Below are positions 25,786-36,081 of a DNA stretch of 45,687 nucleotides, one piece after another. A program made the position numbers and the translations under genes. This DNA comes from Cyanobacteria bacterium J069 (GTDB lineage Bacteria; Cyanobacteriota; Cyanobacteriia; Elainellales; Elainellaceae): contig RFIF01000535.1 in NCBI GenBank assembly GCA_003695655.1, positions 1-45,687 on the forward strand. The letters are read 5' to 3'. The first letter of the stretch is position 1. The number at the start of each line of letters is the position of its first letter. The notes beneath the pieces were generated by a model. It did no database searches. It was not told the origin of the DNA and saw nothing but the letters and a program-made list of their open reading frames with translations.

Positions 25786-25878
25786 ATGGGACTTGTTGCT
25801 TACGCGCTGATGCTAGCGGTTGCTTTTGGTGGAGCGATTGGGCTGTACTTTGTGCTGCGGACGGTCAAGCTGATCTAG
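25786..25878 (+). CDS. petL: PetL-like cytochrome b6f subunit VI
   Basis: A 30-residue peptide, [19 protein letters not shown] then [11 protein letters not shown], too short for routine gene calling. One membrane helix, then a basic end with KLI, as in PetL (the small subunit at the periphery of the cytochrome b6f dimer). It has a good AAGGAG site 9 bases before the ATG. It could be another single-helix photosynthetic peptide, but length, the Leu-Arg-x-x-Lys-Leu-Ile end and the aromatic Tyr before it favour PetL. It lies divergent from aroB and 217 bases before the queuosine transporter. Confidence 0.65.
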   Translation: MGLVAYALMLAVAFGGAIGLYFVLRTVKLI

Positions 25879-26095
25879 GCGATCGCGCTGCCTCGCAGGC
25901 GTCATCAAGCGCCATACTAAAGCTGGACTTTCAGCCCCTTACGGCTCGAAATGCCAGCTTTTCCATGTTTGGCGGCGCTCACCTGCTGGCCCTGACTTGC
26001 CCCAGCACCCGACGACCCACTAAGGACAAATTGACACCACCTAAGCCGTGCAAAGCTTGACATTAGACCTGCCACCTGCTTCCTGACCCCTAACT

Positions 26096-26773
26096 ATGCG
26101 TGCATTCAAGCATCTGGATACTATTACCGCTCTATTTGTGGCGGTGCTGCTGATTTCCAATATTGCCTCTAGCAAAATCTTGACCTTGGGGCCCTTCACC
26201 TTTGATGGAGGCACGATCCTGTTTCCTTTAAGCTATATCTTTGGCGACATTCTGACGGAGGTATACGGCTATGGGCGATCGCGTCGGGTCATCTGGCTGG
26301 GCTTTGTGGCGGCGCTGGTCATGGCCACCACGCTGGCGATCGTCGGAGCATTGCCGCCGGCTGCCGATTGGAGCAACCAGTCTGCCTATGAAGCGATCCT
26401 GGGGCAAACGCCGCGTATTGTTGCCGCCAGCCTCATCGCTTACCTCGCCGGAGAATTTTCCAATTCCTTAATTCTGGCAAAGCTCAAGGTTCGTACCGCC
26501 GGACGCTGGCTGTGGCTCCGCACCATCAGCTCCACCCTAATTGGGCAACTGCTGGATACGGGATTGTTTGTGTTGATTGCTTTTGCTGGAATGGTGCCCA
26601 ATTCCCTGCTGGTGCCGCTGATCCTGTCCAACTATGTCTTTAAGTGCGGCGTGGAAATTCTGTTTACGCCTGCCACTTACGCCATTACTGGCTGGCTAAA
26701 GCAGGAAGAGCAAGAAGATTTCTACGATCGCCATACTGATTTCAACCCGTTCCATCTGCCCCAGACGCGGTAA
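26096..26773 (+). CDS. yhhQ: Queuosine precursor transporter (YhhQ/VUT family)
   Basis: 225 residues with about six membrane segments. DUF165/YhhQ proteins import queuosine precursors (preQ0/preQ1) for tRNA wobble modification. Diagnostic segments: LLISNIASSKILTLGPFTFD, GGTILFPLSYIFGDILTEVY with GYGRSRRVIWLG, and RTISSTLIGQLLDTGLFVL. The C-terminal tail is cytosolic and acidic. No PreQ1 riboswitch is evident upstream. It stands alone between petL and the atp unit. Confidence 0.92.
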   Translation: MRAFKHLDTITALFVAVLLISNIASSKILTLGPFTFDGGTILFPLSYIFGDILTEVYGYGRSRRVIWLGFVAALVMATTLAIVGALPPAADWSNQSAYEAILGQTPRIVAASLIAYLAGEFSNSLILAKLKVRTAGRWLWLRTISSTLIGQLLDTGLFVLIAFAGMVPNSLLVPLILSNYVFKCGVEILFTPATYAITGWLKQEEQEDFYDRHTDFNPFHLPQTR

Positions 26774-26949
26774 ATCCTAGGGACACAGGAAGGTAGTTTC
26801 CGGCTTTAAAGCTGATAATTTTGGGGACTTATAACTACGCCGATCCATCCAGGGCGATCGAAAAAGCGCGATAGATGAGTCGTTTTCTGCGTACAGCAAA
26901 AAGACTATCGATCGCGCTAAAGGGTATCTACAAAAGTCACCGGGTCTAT

Positions 26950-27360
26950 TTAGACCATGCCTCCGGAGGCTTGAAATCGAGCGCGGGCCCGCTTATAGGC
27001 TTGGTTTGCCCGGAGCTGGTCTTGGCGAGAGCCAGCGCTCTGAACCTGATTCAGCTTGGTCTGTGCTTCGGTAAACGCAGTCCGCGCCTGCTCCAGATCG
27101 ATGGCATCGCCCCGCTCAGCAGCATTCACCAAAACCGTCACTTCATCTTGATCGACTTCGGCAAAACCACCCATCAAGGCGATCGCCACCCAGTCTTTGC
27201 TGGCACGAACCCGCATCACACCAGTATCCAGAGCGGTTAGCATGGGAGCATGGCCGCTCAGCACACCAAGCTGACCCGTCGTGCTAGGCAGAATTACTTC
27301 TTCTGCTGGAGAATCCCAGACCGTCTTGTCTGGCGCAATCACTCGAACAGTTAGCGGCAT
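26950..27360 (-). CDS. atpC: ATP synthase epsilon subunit
   Basis: 136 residues. Central-stalk subunit of F1 on the thylakoid surface that links rotor to headpiece and inhibits ATP hydrolysis. N-terminal beta barrel [20 protein letters not shown] then [19 protein letters not shown], and the C-terminal helical hairpin [19 protein letters not shown]. Located 131 bases after atpD on the same strand, the separate atpB-atpE (here atpD-atpC) unit typical of cyanobacteria and chloroplasts. Confidence 0.96.
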   Translation of the reverse strand: MPLTVRVIAPDKTVWDSPAEEVILPSTTGQLGVLSGHAPMLTALDTGVMRVRASKDWVAIALMGGFAEVDQDEVTVLVNAAERGDAIDLEQARTAFTEAQTKLNQVQSAGSRQDQLRANQAYKRARARFQASGGMV

Positions 27361-27491
27361 AACGTTTAGTTAGGGTTGAAGAATTCAGGGCTACAGCGCC
27401 ACAAAAGCGCTACAAGTTGTCCTTACAGTTGAGTATGCACAATCCTGGGCATTCACAACCCAAGTTCATGCATACCCAACCTGCTCAGTGG

Positions 27492-29238
<1,747 letters not shown>

Positions 29239-29676
29239 TTGAATCTTCCGTCTTTTCTCTGGCTCTGGCGGATTGCGGCTTGGTCAATGGGGCTATCGCT
29301 ATTGACCTATAGTCTGCTGGGCGTGAGTGGACTCTGGATGCGCCGCACTCGTAGCCAGGCTCTGGAGGTACCAGACTGGCTGCGGCCGCTGCACATGGTT
29401 TTGGGCGGTGTGCTGGTGCTGTTAGTGCTGCTGCTGTTGACGGTAGGCCTGGTGGGGACGCTGGGCTATTACGGCAGTCTGGGGCATTCAGTTCATTTGG
29501 TGGCGGGGCTGGTCGTGGTGGGGTTGGTGCTGCTGTCGGCAGGCAGCGCGACGCAGATTGGGTCCGGTCGTCCCTGGGCGCGATCGCTCCATGTGGGAAC
29601 GAATCTGGTCTTGCTGCTGGGCTTTATTGCCGTGTCTCTGTCTGGTTGGAGCGTCGTGCAAAAGTACCTGCCCTGA
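29239..29676 (+). CDS. DUF4079-type membrane protein
   Basis: About 145 residues with four membrane segments. I start at TTG 29239 so that the protein begins MNLPSFLWLWRIAAWSMGLS, which matches the expected start of the cyanobacterial DUF4079 family; the ATG at 29077 would add 54 residues of low-similarity sequence. Segments: LLTYSLLGVSGLWM, LHMVLGGVLVLLVLLLLTVG, HSVHLVAGLVVVGLVLLS and LVLLLGFIAVSLSG. His in the second and third helices resemble the b-type haem or cofactor positions of di-His membrane proteins, an inference. Function unknown. Confidence 0.7.
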   Translation: MNLPSFLWLWRIAAWSMGLSLLTYSLLGVSGLWMRRTRSQALEVPDWLRPLHMVLGGVLVLLVLLLLTVGLVGTLGYYGSLGHSVHLVAGLVVVGLVLLSAGSATQIGSGRPWARSLHVGTNLVLLLGFIAVSLSGWSVVQKYLP

Positions 29677-29764
29677 GGTGCGCTCGAGTTTTTCTGATGG
29701 AGCCTCTTAGGATTTAAGATTTCCTCTTCATTGCTGACTTCTGAAACCTGACTTTTATCTCAAC

Positions 29765-30355
29765 ATGTCTGTCTCACACTCTGAACCGCAGCCGACCAAT
29801 CCGCTCCCAGTCGTTCCCCAAACTTTTCGGATTTCGCCGCTGATTCGCCTGACGCTGCTGCTGTTTTACATGGCGCTGACGGTGCCGCTGCCTTTTTTAG
29901 CAAAGACCACGGCTGCTCCTGTACCGCCGCTTTGGCTAGCTGTGGGGTTGGGGCTGGGGGCGATCGCCCTCTATGCCGCCCTCAGTGAACAGGTCATGCT
30001 TACAGAAGACAGGATTCAGGTGAGCTACCCCCGCTGGGTGCCCGATTTATGGCGCAAGGGCTGGAGTCTTTCCTGGGCAGAGATTGCCGCCCTCAAACCC
30101 CGTTCGACTGGGCAGGGTGGAATTGTCTACTATTTCCTCACTCAAACGGGAGAAGCGCGACTGTTACCTATGCGGGTAGCAGGCTTTTCTCGCCTGGTTA
30201 ATGCGGTGCAGGCAAAGACGGGCATTGACACGACCGACGTGCGTCCGCTGTCGCAGCCCTGGATGTATCTCATTTTGCTGGGGCTGACGCTGCTGCTGTT
30301 GTTGATTGATGGCTGGACGATCTGGACTGCTACCAGCGTTGGAATGCTTCTATAA
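29765..30355 (+). CDS. Membrane protein with PH-like domain, unknown
   Basis: 196 residues. Membrane segments near residues 26-46 (PLIRLTLLLFYMALTVPLPF) and 54-72 (VPPLWLAVGLGLGAIALYA), a soluble part (LTEDRIQVSYPRWVPDL, then WAEIAALKPRSTGQGGIVY) that looks like a small PH-like beta fold, and a final helix (YLILLGLTLLLLLIDGW). This layout occurs in uncharacterised cyanobacterial proteins. It follows the DUF4079-like gene by 88 bases in the same direction, perhaps cotranscribed. No catalytic motif is visible. Confidence 0.72.
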   Translation: MSVSHSEPQPTNPLPVVPQTFRISPLIRLTLLLFYMALTVPLPFLAKTTAAPVPPLWLAVGLGLGAIALYAALSEQVMLTEDRIQVSYPRWVPDLWRKGWSLSWAEIAALKPRSTGQGGIVYYFLTQTGEARLLPMRVAGFSRLVNAVQAKTGIDTTDVRPLSQPWMYLILLGLTLLLLLIDGWTIWTATSVGMLL

Positions 30356-30425
30356 TCAAGCCTCGGAAACAGAAAAAGAATTCTGGGTAGAGCCGCAGAG
30401 TCTGGTCTTTTTACGTCTGGTCTTT

Positions 30426-31031
30426 TTACTCTTCGGTTTCAAGCACTTCGCTAGAGGGCATTTCCAAAGCGAAAGCGTCTGCGTCTTCATCTTGCCAATC
30501 GGCGATCGCCTGCACCACAAACGGCAGCCCTGCACCCCGCAGCCCCCGCCGAATGCGCTCTGGTGTATCGCGAAACACCACAAACAGCGGGTGCGTTTCT
30601 TCGGCAGCTTCGCTAAGAATGTGCTTGTAGCGCGGCGGCATCAGCCACTCATAACCTTTGTCCAAAAGAACCTGGGTTTGTCGCCAGCGGGTTAGCAGAT
30701 CTGAAAAGTCTTCGTTGGGACGATAGATAAACACAAAAATCTCTGGACCGGTTTTCACCTGCCATTCTGGGTCACACATCAAAATGGCCACATCACAGGG
30801 TAGCCGCAGTACCTCCCCAGCCGAGACGGTCGCGCCACCTGACTCGGCAGAGACGCCCGCCTGGCGCACGCGCACTACGGGCAGGGGAATCGTGATCAGA
30901 CTGTCGTCTGGGCGGCGCATACTGGGCACCGTTTCCAGATAGGGACGGTATTGTTTCAAGAGGGCGATCGCCCCTCGATGGTCGCTATATTCAGCCAGCA
31001 GTTCTTCGTAATGCAATTGCAGGTTCGCCAT
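30426..31031 (-). CDS. Acidic soluble protein, unknown
   Basis: About 201 residues from ATG 31029-31031 (MANLQLHYEELLAEYSDHRG); the ATG at 31094 adds 21 residues with no similarity that I see. Acidic, with ALLKQYRPYLETVPSMRRPD, LPCDVAILMCDPEWQVKTG, PEIFVFIYRPNEDFSDLL, and a strongly acidic C-terminus (DEDADAFALEMPSSEVLETEE). No known enzyme motif or membrane segment. It is convergent with the PH-like membrane protein. Confidence 0.7.
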   Translation of the reverse strand: MANLQLHYEELLAEYSDHRGAIALLKQYRPYLETVPSMRRPDDSLITIPLPVVRVRQAGVSAESGGATVSAGEVLRLPCDVAILMCDPEWQVKTGPEIFVFIYRPNEDFSDLLTRWRQTQVLLDKGYEWLMPPRYKHILSEAAEETHPLFVVFRDTPERIRRGLRGAGLPFVVQAIADWQDEDADAFALEMPSSEVLETEE

Positions 31032-31094
31032 AGGTTTCAGTTGCAAAGGCATCGGGCCTAGGAAAGTAAATCCTTTTCGCTGAAAGTTGCTCAA

Positions 31095-31271
31095 TACTGC
31101 GCCTATTCAGGCTGCTAGTCAGACTACCGTGTTGCGTCCACTTAGAAGCGCCTCGCTTTTTCTTTGAGTGCGATTGCGCCTATTGATTGTGCCTATTGAT
31201 CACGCCTACTAAACTACGTCCAAGTAATATTGCGCCAATATTACGCTAGGATTGCGCCTCTAGTATTGCGC
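31095..31271. repeat. Degenerate short repeats between unknown gene and pilC
   Basis: Several attgcgcc/tattgcgc and gcctattga units (for example tgcgcctattga and gtgcctattga at about 31172-31198) in about 100 bases upstream of the acidic protein and downstream of pilC, with an imperfect palindrome TAATATTGCGCCAATATTA near 31208. This suggests small intergenic repeat expansion. Confidence 0.5.
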
Positions 31272-32507
31272 TTACTTAATATTGTCCATCACCGCAAACA
31301 TCGGCAGATACATCGCTACCAGAATCGAACCCACCATGCCGCCTAGAAACACGATCATAATAGGTTCCATAATGCTGGTGAGCGCCTTCACTGCCTGCTC
31401 CACTTCATCTTCATAGAAATCAGCCACCTTCATCAGCATGGTGTCGATCTCTCCAGTCTCTTCGCCAATGCTAATCATCTGAATCGCCATGATAGGAAAC
31501 ACCTGCTCTCGCTGGAGCGCCAGGCTAATCATGCCACCTGACTGCACTTCCTTGCGCGCCTCGTCTACGGCGTTAGCAATCACCTGATTTCCTGCCGTGT
31601 CTCGCACAATTTCTAGCGAGGTTAAAATCGGCACGCCAGAGCGAGACAGTGCTCCAAAGGTGCGGCAAAAGCGAGCCGTCGAGCTTTTCTGTACCAGGTC
31701 GCCAAACAGGGGCATCTTCAGAAAGAAGCGATCCATGGTCTCACGACCAACGCGGGTTTTGTAGTACTGGCGGTAAGCAAAAACACTCAGAACGATGATA
31801 ATTGCGAACGCAACCAGATAAATTGGCGTCCTGAGAAAATTGCTGATATTCAGCATCAATTGAGTAAAAGCAGGCAACTCGGCATCTAGCTCGTCAAAAA
31901 TACCGGCGAAGATGGGCAGCAGAAAAATCGTCATACCCAAAAACACCAGCACTGCAATAATGCCCACCGTCACCGGATAGGCCATTGCTGATTTAATCTG
32001 GTTTTGTAGCCGAGCGATATCTTCCAGCAGCTTAGAGAGTCGATTTAACACATCATCTAGCACCCCGCCCACTTCTCCGGCTTGCACCATGCTGACGTAC
32101 AAGTCATCAAAGCATTCTGGATGCTTACGCATTGAGTCTGACAGGTTGGTGCCCTGCTGCACATCTGCGCTGATAGCCTGAAGCGACTTCTTGAGTTTCG
32201 GATTCGGGCATTGATCTGCGAGCACTCCCAGCCCCCGCACCAGAGCTACGCCTGCATTCACCAGTGCCGCAAACTGGCGCGAAAAGACAGCCTTGTCTTT
32301 GACGGTTACTTTGGCAAAAGAGTTTTGAATATCTTTGAGATCAAGTGTGTTGAGCTTTTCAAACAGGCTCCGGTCTTCAGCTAGCTCCTGCACAAACAAA
32401 CCCTGCTCCCGAAGTGAGGTTCTCGCTTCAGCGGGAGATGCAGCGCTGATCTTGCGTTTGACCGGGTTGCCCTTAGAGTCGCGGGCGCGCACAACGTAGG
32501 TTTGCAT
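31272..32507 (-). CDS. pilC: Type IV pilus assembly platform protein PilC
   Basis: 411 residues, the T2SF-type inner-membrane platform that transmits PilB/PilT force to the pilus base. Two T2SF domains: KAVFSRQFAALVNAGVALVR with QGTNLSDSMRKHPECFDDLY, and RFCRTFGALSRSGVPILTSL with GGMISLALQREQVFPIMAI. Three membrane segments: ITVGIIAVLVFLGMTI type near 180, IYLVAFAIIIVLSVFAYR, and IMIVFLGGMVGSILVAMYL near the end. It is the third gene of pilB-pilT-pilC. Function secure. Confidence 0.96.
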   Translation of the reverse strand: MQTYVVRARDSKGNPVKRKISAASPAEARTSLREQGLFVQELAEDRSLFEKLNTLDLKDIQNSFAKVTVKDKAVFSRQFAALVNAGVALVRGLGVLADQCPNPKLKKSLQAISADVQQGTNLSDSMRKHPECFDDLYVSMVQAGEVGGVLDDVLNRLSKLLEDIARLQNQIKSAMAYPVTVGIIAVLVFLGMTIFLLPIFAGIFDELDAELPAFTQLMLNISNFLRTPIYLVAFAIIIVLSVFAYRQYYKTRVGRETMDRFFLKMPLFGDLVQKSSTARFCRTFGALSRSGVPILTSLEIVRDTAGNQVIANAVDEARKEVQSGGMISLALQREQVFPIMAIQMISIGEETGEIDTMLMKVADFYEDEVEQAVKALTSIMEPIMIVFLGGMVGSILVAMYLPMFAVMDNIK

Positions 32508-32832
32508 AGCAGGTAGGGAAGAGGGATGGGACGAGATAAATCAGGAATTTTGCGGGTTGAGGATTCTGTTGATGCCAGTGCGAATCATGTGCCGCACTTC
32601 TATCCTGGTTTGATACCTAGAAGTTTAGTGAAATTCAGCCAAAATGGCACAGTTCATCTCAAAACCCCAACCATGCTCTATGAAGCGATCGCCAAAGCTG
32701 GAAAGCCTCAAGGCAGTTGAGTTGTTGCGACCGGAGCAATGTGCTGCGATCGCCTCTGTCGCAACAACTCAGCAGATCCATGAACGCTGCTCTATACACC
32801 TATAGCAGTATCTATGGCAATCGGCGATCGCC
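32508..32832. other. 325-base pilT-pilC spacer
   Basis: Long for a pil operon gap. A perfect 14-bp inverted repeat at 32718-32771 (listed next) is its main feature. A 64-codon open frame at 32526-32720 has no family similarity and is not called. Several HIP1-like sites lie here. Confidence 0.4.
32718..32771. repeat. Perfect 14-bp inverted repeat between pilT and pilC
   Basis: TGAGTTGTTGCGAC (32718-32731) and GTCGCAACAACTCA (32758-32771) are exact reverse complements across a 26-base loop. The minus-strand transcript would form a stable hairpin between pilT and pilC. No T run follows, so it is more likely an mRNA processing or stability element than a terminator. Confidence 0.85.
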
Positions 32833-33960
32833 CTATCGACTGCCAACGGGTGCGCCCGGGCGTGCGCCTGGGGATGGCTGCTGCATCGCCCCCCCAATCA
32901 AGCGTTGTAGTTCATCAGGACGAGAGGTCTTAGACATCGCTGACTCAAAAGAAATAGTTCCAGCCTTATACAGGTCTGCCAACACTTTCTCCAGGGTGAC
33001 CATTCCCAACTTGCCGCCAGTCTGGATAGCAGAATAAATCTGGGCTGTTTTCCCTTCGCGAATCAAGTTGGAGATCGCAGGGGTGACCACCATGATTTCT
33101 TGCGCCATTGCTCGTCCAAATTCGCCCGGCTTGGGGTTTTTCTTGGAAACTAGCGTCTGACTGAACACGGCGACTAGCGAGTTGGAAAGCTGCACCCGCA
33201 CCTGCTGCTGGCGTTCTGCCGGAAACACGTCAATCATCCGGTCTACCGTCTGCGAAGCGGAACTCGTGTGCAGGGTGCCCATGACTAAGTGCCCCGTTTC
33301 TGCCGCCGAGATAGCGAGCGAAATAGTTTCCAGGTCGCGCATCTCACCCACCAGAATCACGTCTGGATCTTCCCGCAATGCTGCTTTTAGGGCGTTTGCA
33401 AAGCTTTTGGTATCTTCCCCAAGCTGGCGCTGGTGGATCAAGCTCTTCACGGGTTCATAAACGAATTCAATTGGATCTTCAACCGTCAAAATGTGCTCAG
33501 CACGGGTGCGGTTAATCAGGTCGATGATGGCTGCCAGCGTCGTGGTTTTACCTGACCCGGTGGGACCTGTCACCAGGATCAGCCCTCTGGGTTTTTCAGC
33601 CATCTCGCGGACGACATCGGGCAACCCGAGTTTTTCAAAACTCGGAATCTTGGAGCTGAGCGCCCGCAAACAGGCGGCATAGGTACCCCGATCTTTATAC
33701 ACGTTGACCCGAAACCGGGCCAGCCCCTTTACCCCGTAGGAGCAGTCCAACTCCCAGTTTTGCTCCAGGTTTTTGCGCTGGGTGTTGTTGAGCATGCTGA
33801 AGATGAGCCGCTGACACTGTTCTGAGGTCATTGGCTCATCATTGATGGGGGCAAGATGTCCATTGATGCGGAAGTAGGGAGGCAACCCAGCAGACAGGTG
33901 CATGTCTGACCCGCCCATTTCGATCAGTTGCTCCATCAGGTCTTCGATCATTAGTTCCAT
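32833..33960 (-). CDS. pilT: Type IV pilus retraction ATPase PilT
   Basis: 375 residues, hexameric ATPase that depolymerises pili for twitching. Walker A GPTGSGKTTTLAAI, the Asp box with DPDVILVGEMRDLETIS (Walker B), the His box HLVMGTLHTSSASQTVDR, and the C-terminal LIREGKTAQIYSAIQTGGK (AIREGKT motif) that is specific to retraction ATPases. N-terminal PAS-like part MELMIEDLMEQLIEMGGSDM is normal. Start ATG 33958-33960. pilB lies upstream with a gap of 117 bases, and pilC is downstream. Confidence 0.96.
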   Translation of the reverse strand: MELMIEDLMEQLIEMGGSDMHLSAGLPPYFRINGHLAPINDEPMTSEQCQRLIFSMLNNTQRKNLEQNWELDCSYGVKGLARFRVNVYKDRGTYAACLRALSSKIPSFEKLGLPDVVREMAEKPRGLILVTGPTGSGKTTTLAAIIDLINRTRAEHILTVEDPIEFVYEPVKSLIHQRQLGEDTKSFANALKAALREDPDVILVGEMRDLETISLAISAAETGHLVMGTLHTSSASQTVDRMIDVFPAERQQQVRVQLSNSLVAVFSQTLVSKKNPKPGEFGRAMAQEIMVVTPAISNLIREGKTAQIYSAIQTGGKLGMVTLEKVLADLYKAGTISFESAMSKTSRPDELQRLIGGAMQQPSPGARPGAPVGSR

Positions 33961-34077
33961 GTGGGTGGCTCCTTTAATGCGGGTTCAATGATTGCCAGAA
34001 AAAGTTGATCAGAGGTTGAGTGCTTGCCTCAAGAACGCCAGGACTGGGGCAGGGCGGCGATGTGCTAACCCGTGGCT

Positions 34078-36081
34078 TTAATCCTGGAAGCGAGGCGTTG
34101 TGCAAAAAGGACAATCTAACCATTCGGGACGCAGCTCTGCGGTGCAGTTGCGACAGGTGAGCGAACTCTTGCGCTTGGCTTTGAGTTCGGCTTCCAGTCC
34201 TGTGTCGGTAAAGGTCACCCGCTCTACTTCTTCGAGCGTGGTGTTGCCCTGGCGCACCAGATTAAGGCTGTAGGCTAACAGTGTTTTCATGCCTTCCTCC
34301 ACGGCGACCTCTTTAATACGTTCGGTCGGCGCGCCTTCCGTTACCAAGGTTTGAATCTGCTCCGTAACTCGCATCACTTCATAAACCCCGCAGCGTCCTT
34401 TATAGCCGCTGCCTTTGCAGGTGGGGCAGAGTGTGTTTTGGGCGCGGGCTGCCTGCATTTCGTCAGCCGTTAGCTCGTTGGCTTTGTAGAAAGTAACCTC
34501 TGCTTCACGCGATGCCGATAGGCCAAAGCGGGCCAGGTCTTCGGGGCTAGGGTTGTAGGGCACACGGCAGTCGGGACAGACACGGCGCATCAAGCGCTGA
34601 GCCAGCACGCCAATCAGTGAGCTGGATACCATGAACGACTCTACGCCCATTTCTTCTAGGCGGGCGATCGCACTAGCGGCATCGTTTGTATGCAGGGTTG
34701 TTAACACCAGGTGCCCCGTCAATGCAGCTTCGATCGCTGTTTTTGCAGTTTCCTTATCGCGCGTCTCACCCACCAGAATCACATCCGGGTCTTGCCGCAG
34801 GAAGGCACGCAGAATGGAAGCAAAATCCATGCCCTTTTCCCGAATCACCTGCACCTGAGTAATCCCAGGCAGCGAATATTCAATCGGGTCTTCAGCGGTG
34901 CTAATGTTGACGCCGGGGCTGTTTCGCTCCGACAGCGCCGAGTAGAGCGTTGTGGTTTTACCCGAGCCAGTTGGCCCCGTCACCAGGATCAGCCCAAAGG
35001 GGCGAGACACCATCTCCTGAACAATTTGCAATGTGTCAGGGTCAGTAATTAGCTTATCCAGTCCTAGCTGGGTGGCAGAGTTGTCTAGAATCCGGAGCAC
35101 CACTTTTTCGCCATAGCGGCTGGGCAGCGTGTTGACCCGGAAGTCTACCTTACGCCCATCGAAGATACGGCGAATTCTGCCGTCTTGGGGCATCCGACGT
35201 TCGGCAATGTCTAGCTCAGCAATAATTTTGAAACGAGCCGTGACGGCAGGAACGATCTTCTTGGGCAGCGGCTCCAGCCCCTCTCTCAGCACCCCATCCT
35301 TGCGGAAGCGGATGCGGAGGTGCTCTTCCTGCGGTTCAACGTGAATATCAGACACTCCTTCTTGCAGAGCTTTCACCAGGATCTTGTTGACTAGCGCGAT
35401 CACTGGTGCTGCATCGGCATCCTGAAGAGCTGCATCCAGGTTGGCCTCAATGTCATCGGGTGGCTCTTCCAAGTCGAGATAGTCTAGCCCTTCCAAATCG
35501 GCTTTCACATCGACTTTGGACTGAAACTCTAACTGTTTCTGGCGCTCAACCTGCTCATCAAGGTACTGAGAAATGATCCGCTGATAGTCTTCAACGGTAA
35601 TCACCATGCGCAATAGCCCTAGTCCCTGGGGGCGCAGGATGCGGTTGAGGTCATCCTGGGCAGACAAATCGTCTGGATCGACCATGGCGATCAGGACGGC
35701 GGGCGGTGTGCCTTCGGTGCGCGACAGCGGCACGAGGCGATAGCGGCGGCATAAATCGACAGGAATCAGGCTGTCAATAAGCTGCCCGACTTGGCTGGTC
35801 GAAATTTCATTGAGTTCCGGATCAAGAGACTCGACGCCGTAGAGAATTTTAAGTTCAAAGAGCTGTTGCTTTTTATATTGACGCAGCAGGTCGGGCGGCA
35901 ACTGCTGCCCCGTGATCATCTCCAGCACATCTGTCAGCGGTCGCCCAGTTTTGCGGCTCTCCACAAGGGCTTGCTGCATCTGGTCGTTGTTAACGTAGCC
36001 GGCCTGGATGAGCTTGTTGCTGAAGGGCGAGAAATTATGCTGGACAACGAGGGCACGACGTTGAGATGAAGAGTTAGCCAT
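34078..36081 (-). CDS. pilB: Type IV pilus extension ATPase PilB
   Basis: About 667 residues from ATG 36079-36081 (MANSSSQRRALVVQHNFSPF); upstream in-frame codons to 36192 encode a Pro/Ala-rich stretch that I reject. N-terminal MshEN-like region (KLIQAGYVNNDQMQQALVES, TGRPLTDVLEMITGQQLPPD), in which c-di-GMP binding is known for some PilB/MshE relatives. Catalytic part: GPTGSGKTTTLYSALSERN (Walker A) and DPDVILVGETRDKETAKTA (Walker B). A four-Cys zinc module (VCPDCRVPY and TLCPTCKGSG) is usual. A second Cys pair set at the very C-terminus (LTCRNCTAEL, LDCPFCTTPRFQD) is an added zinc ribbon. First gene of pilB-pilT-pilC. Confidence 0.96.
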   Translation of the reverse strand: MANSSSQRRALVVQHNFSPFSNKLIQAGYVNNDQMQQALVESRKTGRPLTDVLEMITGQQLPPDLLRQYKKQQLFELKILYGVESLDPELNEISTSQVGQLIDSLIPVDLCRRYRLVPLSRTEGTPPAVLIAMVDPDDLSAQDDLNRILRPQGLGLLRMVITVEDYQRIISQYLDEQVERQKQLEFQSKVDVKADLEGLDYLDLEEPPDDIEANLDAALQDADAAPVIALVNKILVKALQEGVSDIHVEPQEEHLRIRFRKDGVLREGLEPLPKKIVPAVTARFKIIAELDIAERRMPQDGRIRRIFDGRKVDFRVNTLPSRYGEKVVLRILDNSATQLGLDKLITDPDTLQIVQEMVSRPFGLILVTGPTGSGKTTTLYSALSERNSPGVNISTAEDPIEYSLPGITQVQVIREKGMDFASILRAFLRQDPDVILVGETRDKETAKTAIEAALTGHLVLTTLHTNDAASAIARLEEMGVESFMVSSSLIGVLAQRLMRRVCPDCRVPYNPSPEDLARFGLSASREAEVTFYKANELTADEMQAARAQNTLCPTCKGSGYKGRCGVYEVMRVTEQIQTLVTEGAPTERIKEVAVEEGMKTLLAYSLNLVRQGNTTLEEVERVTFTDTGLEAELKAKRKSSLTCRNCTAELRPEWLDCPFCTTPRFQD

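Noticed and set aside
25779-26060. 93-codon frame overlapping petL
   Set aside because: It is in another frame over the PetL-like peptide; PetL has the ribosome site and helix.
32526-32720. 64-codon plus-strand frame between pilC and pilT
   Set aside because: No ribosome site, no family resemblance, and it runs antisense to the pil transcript spacer.
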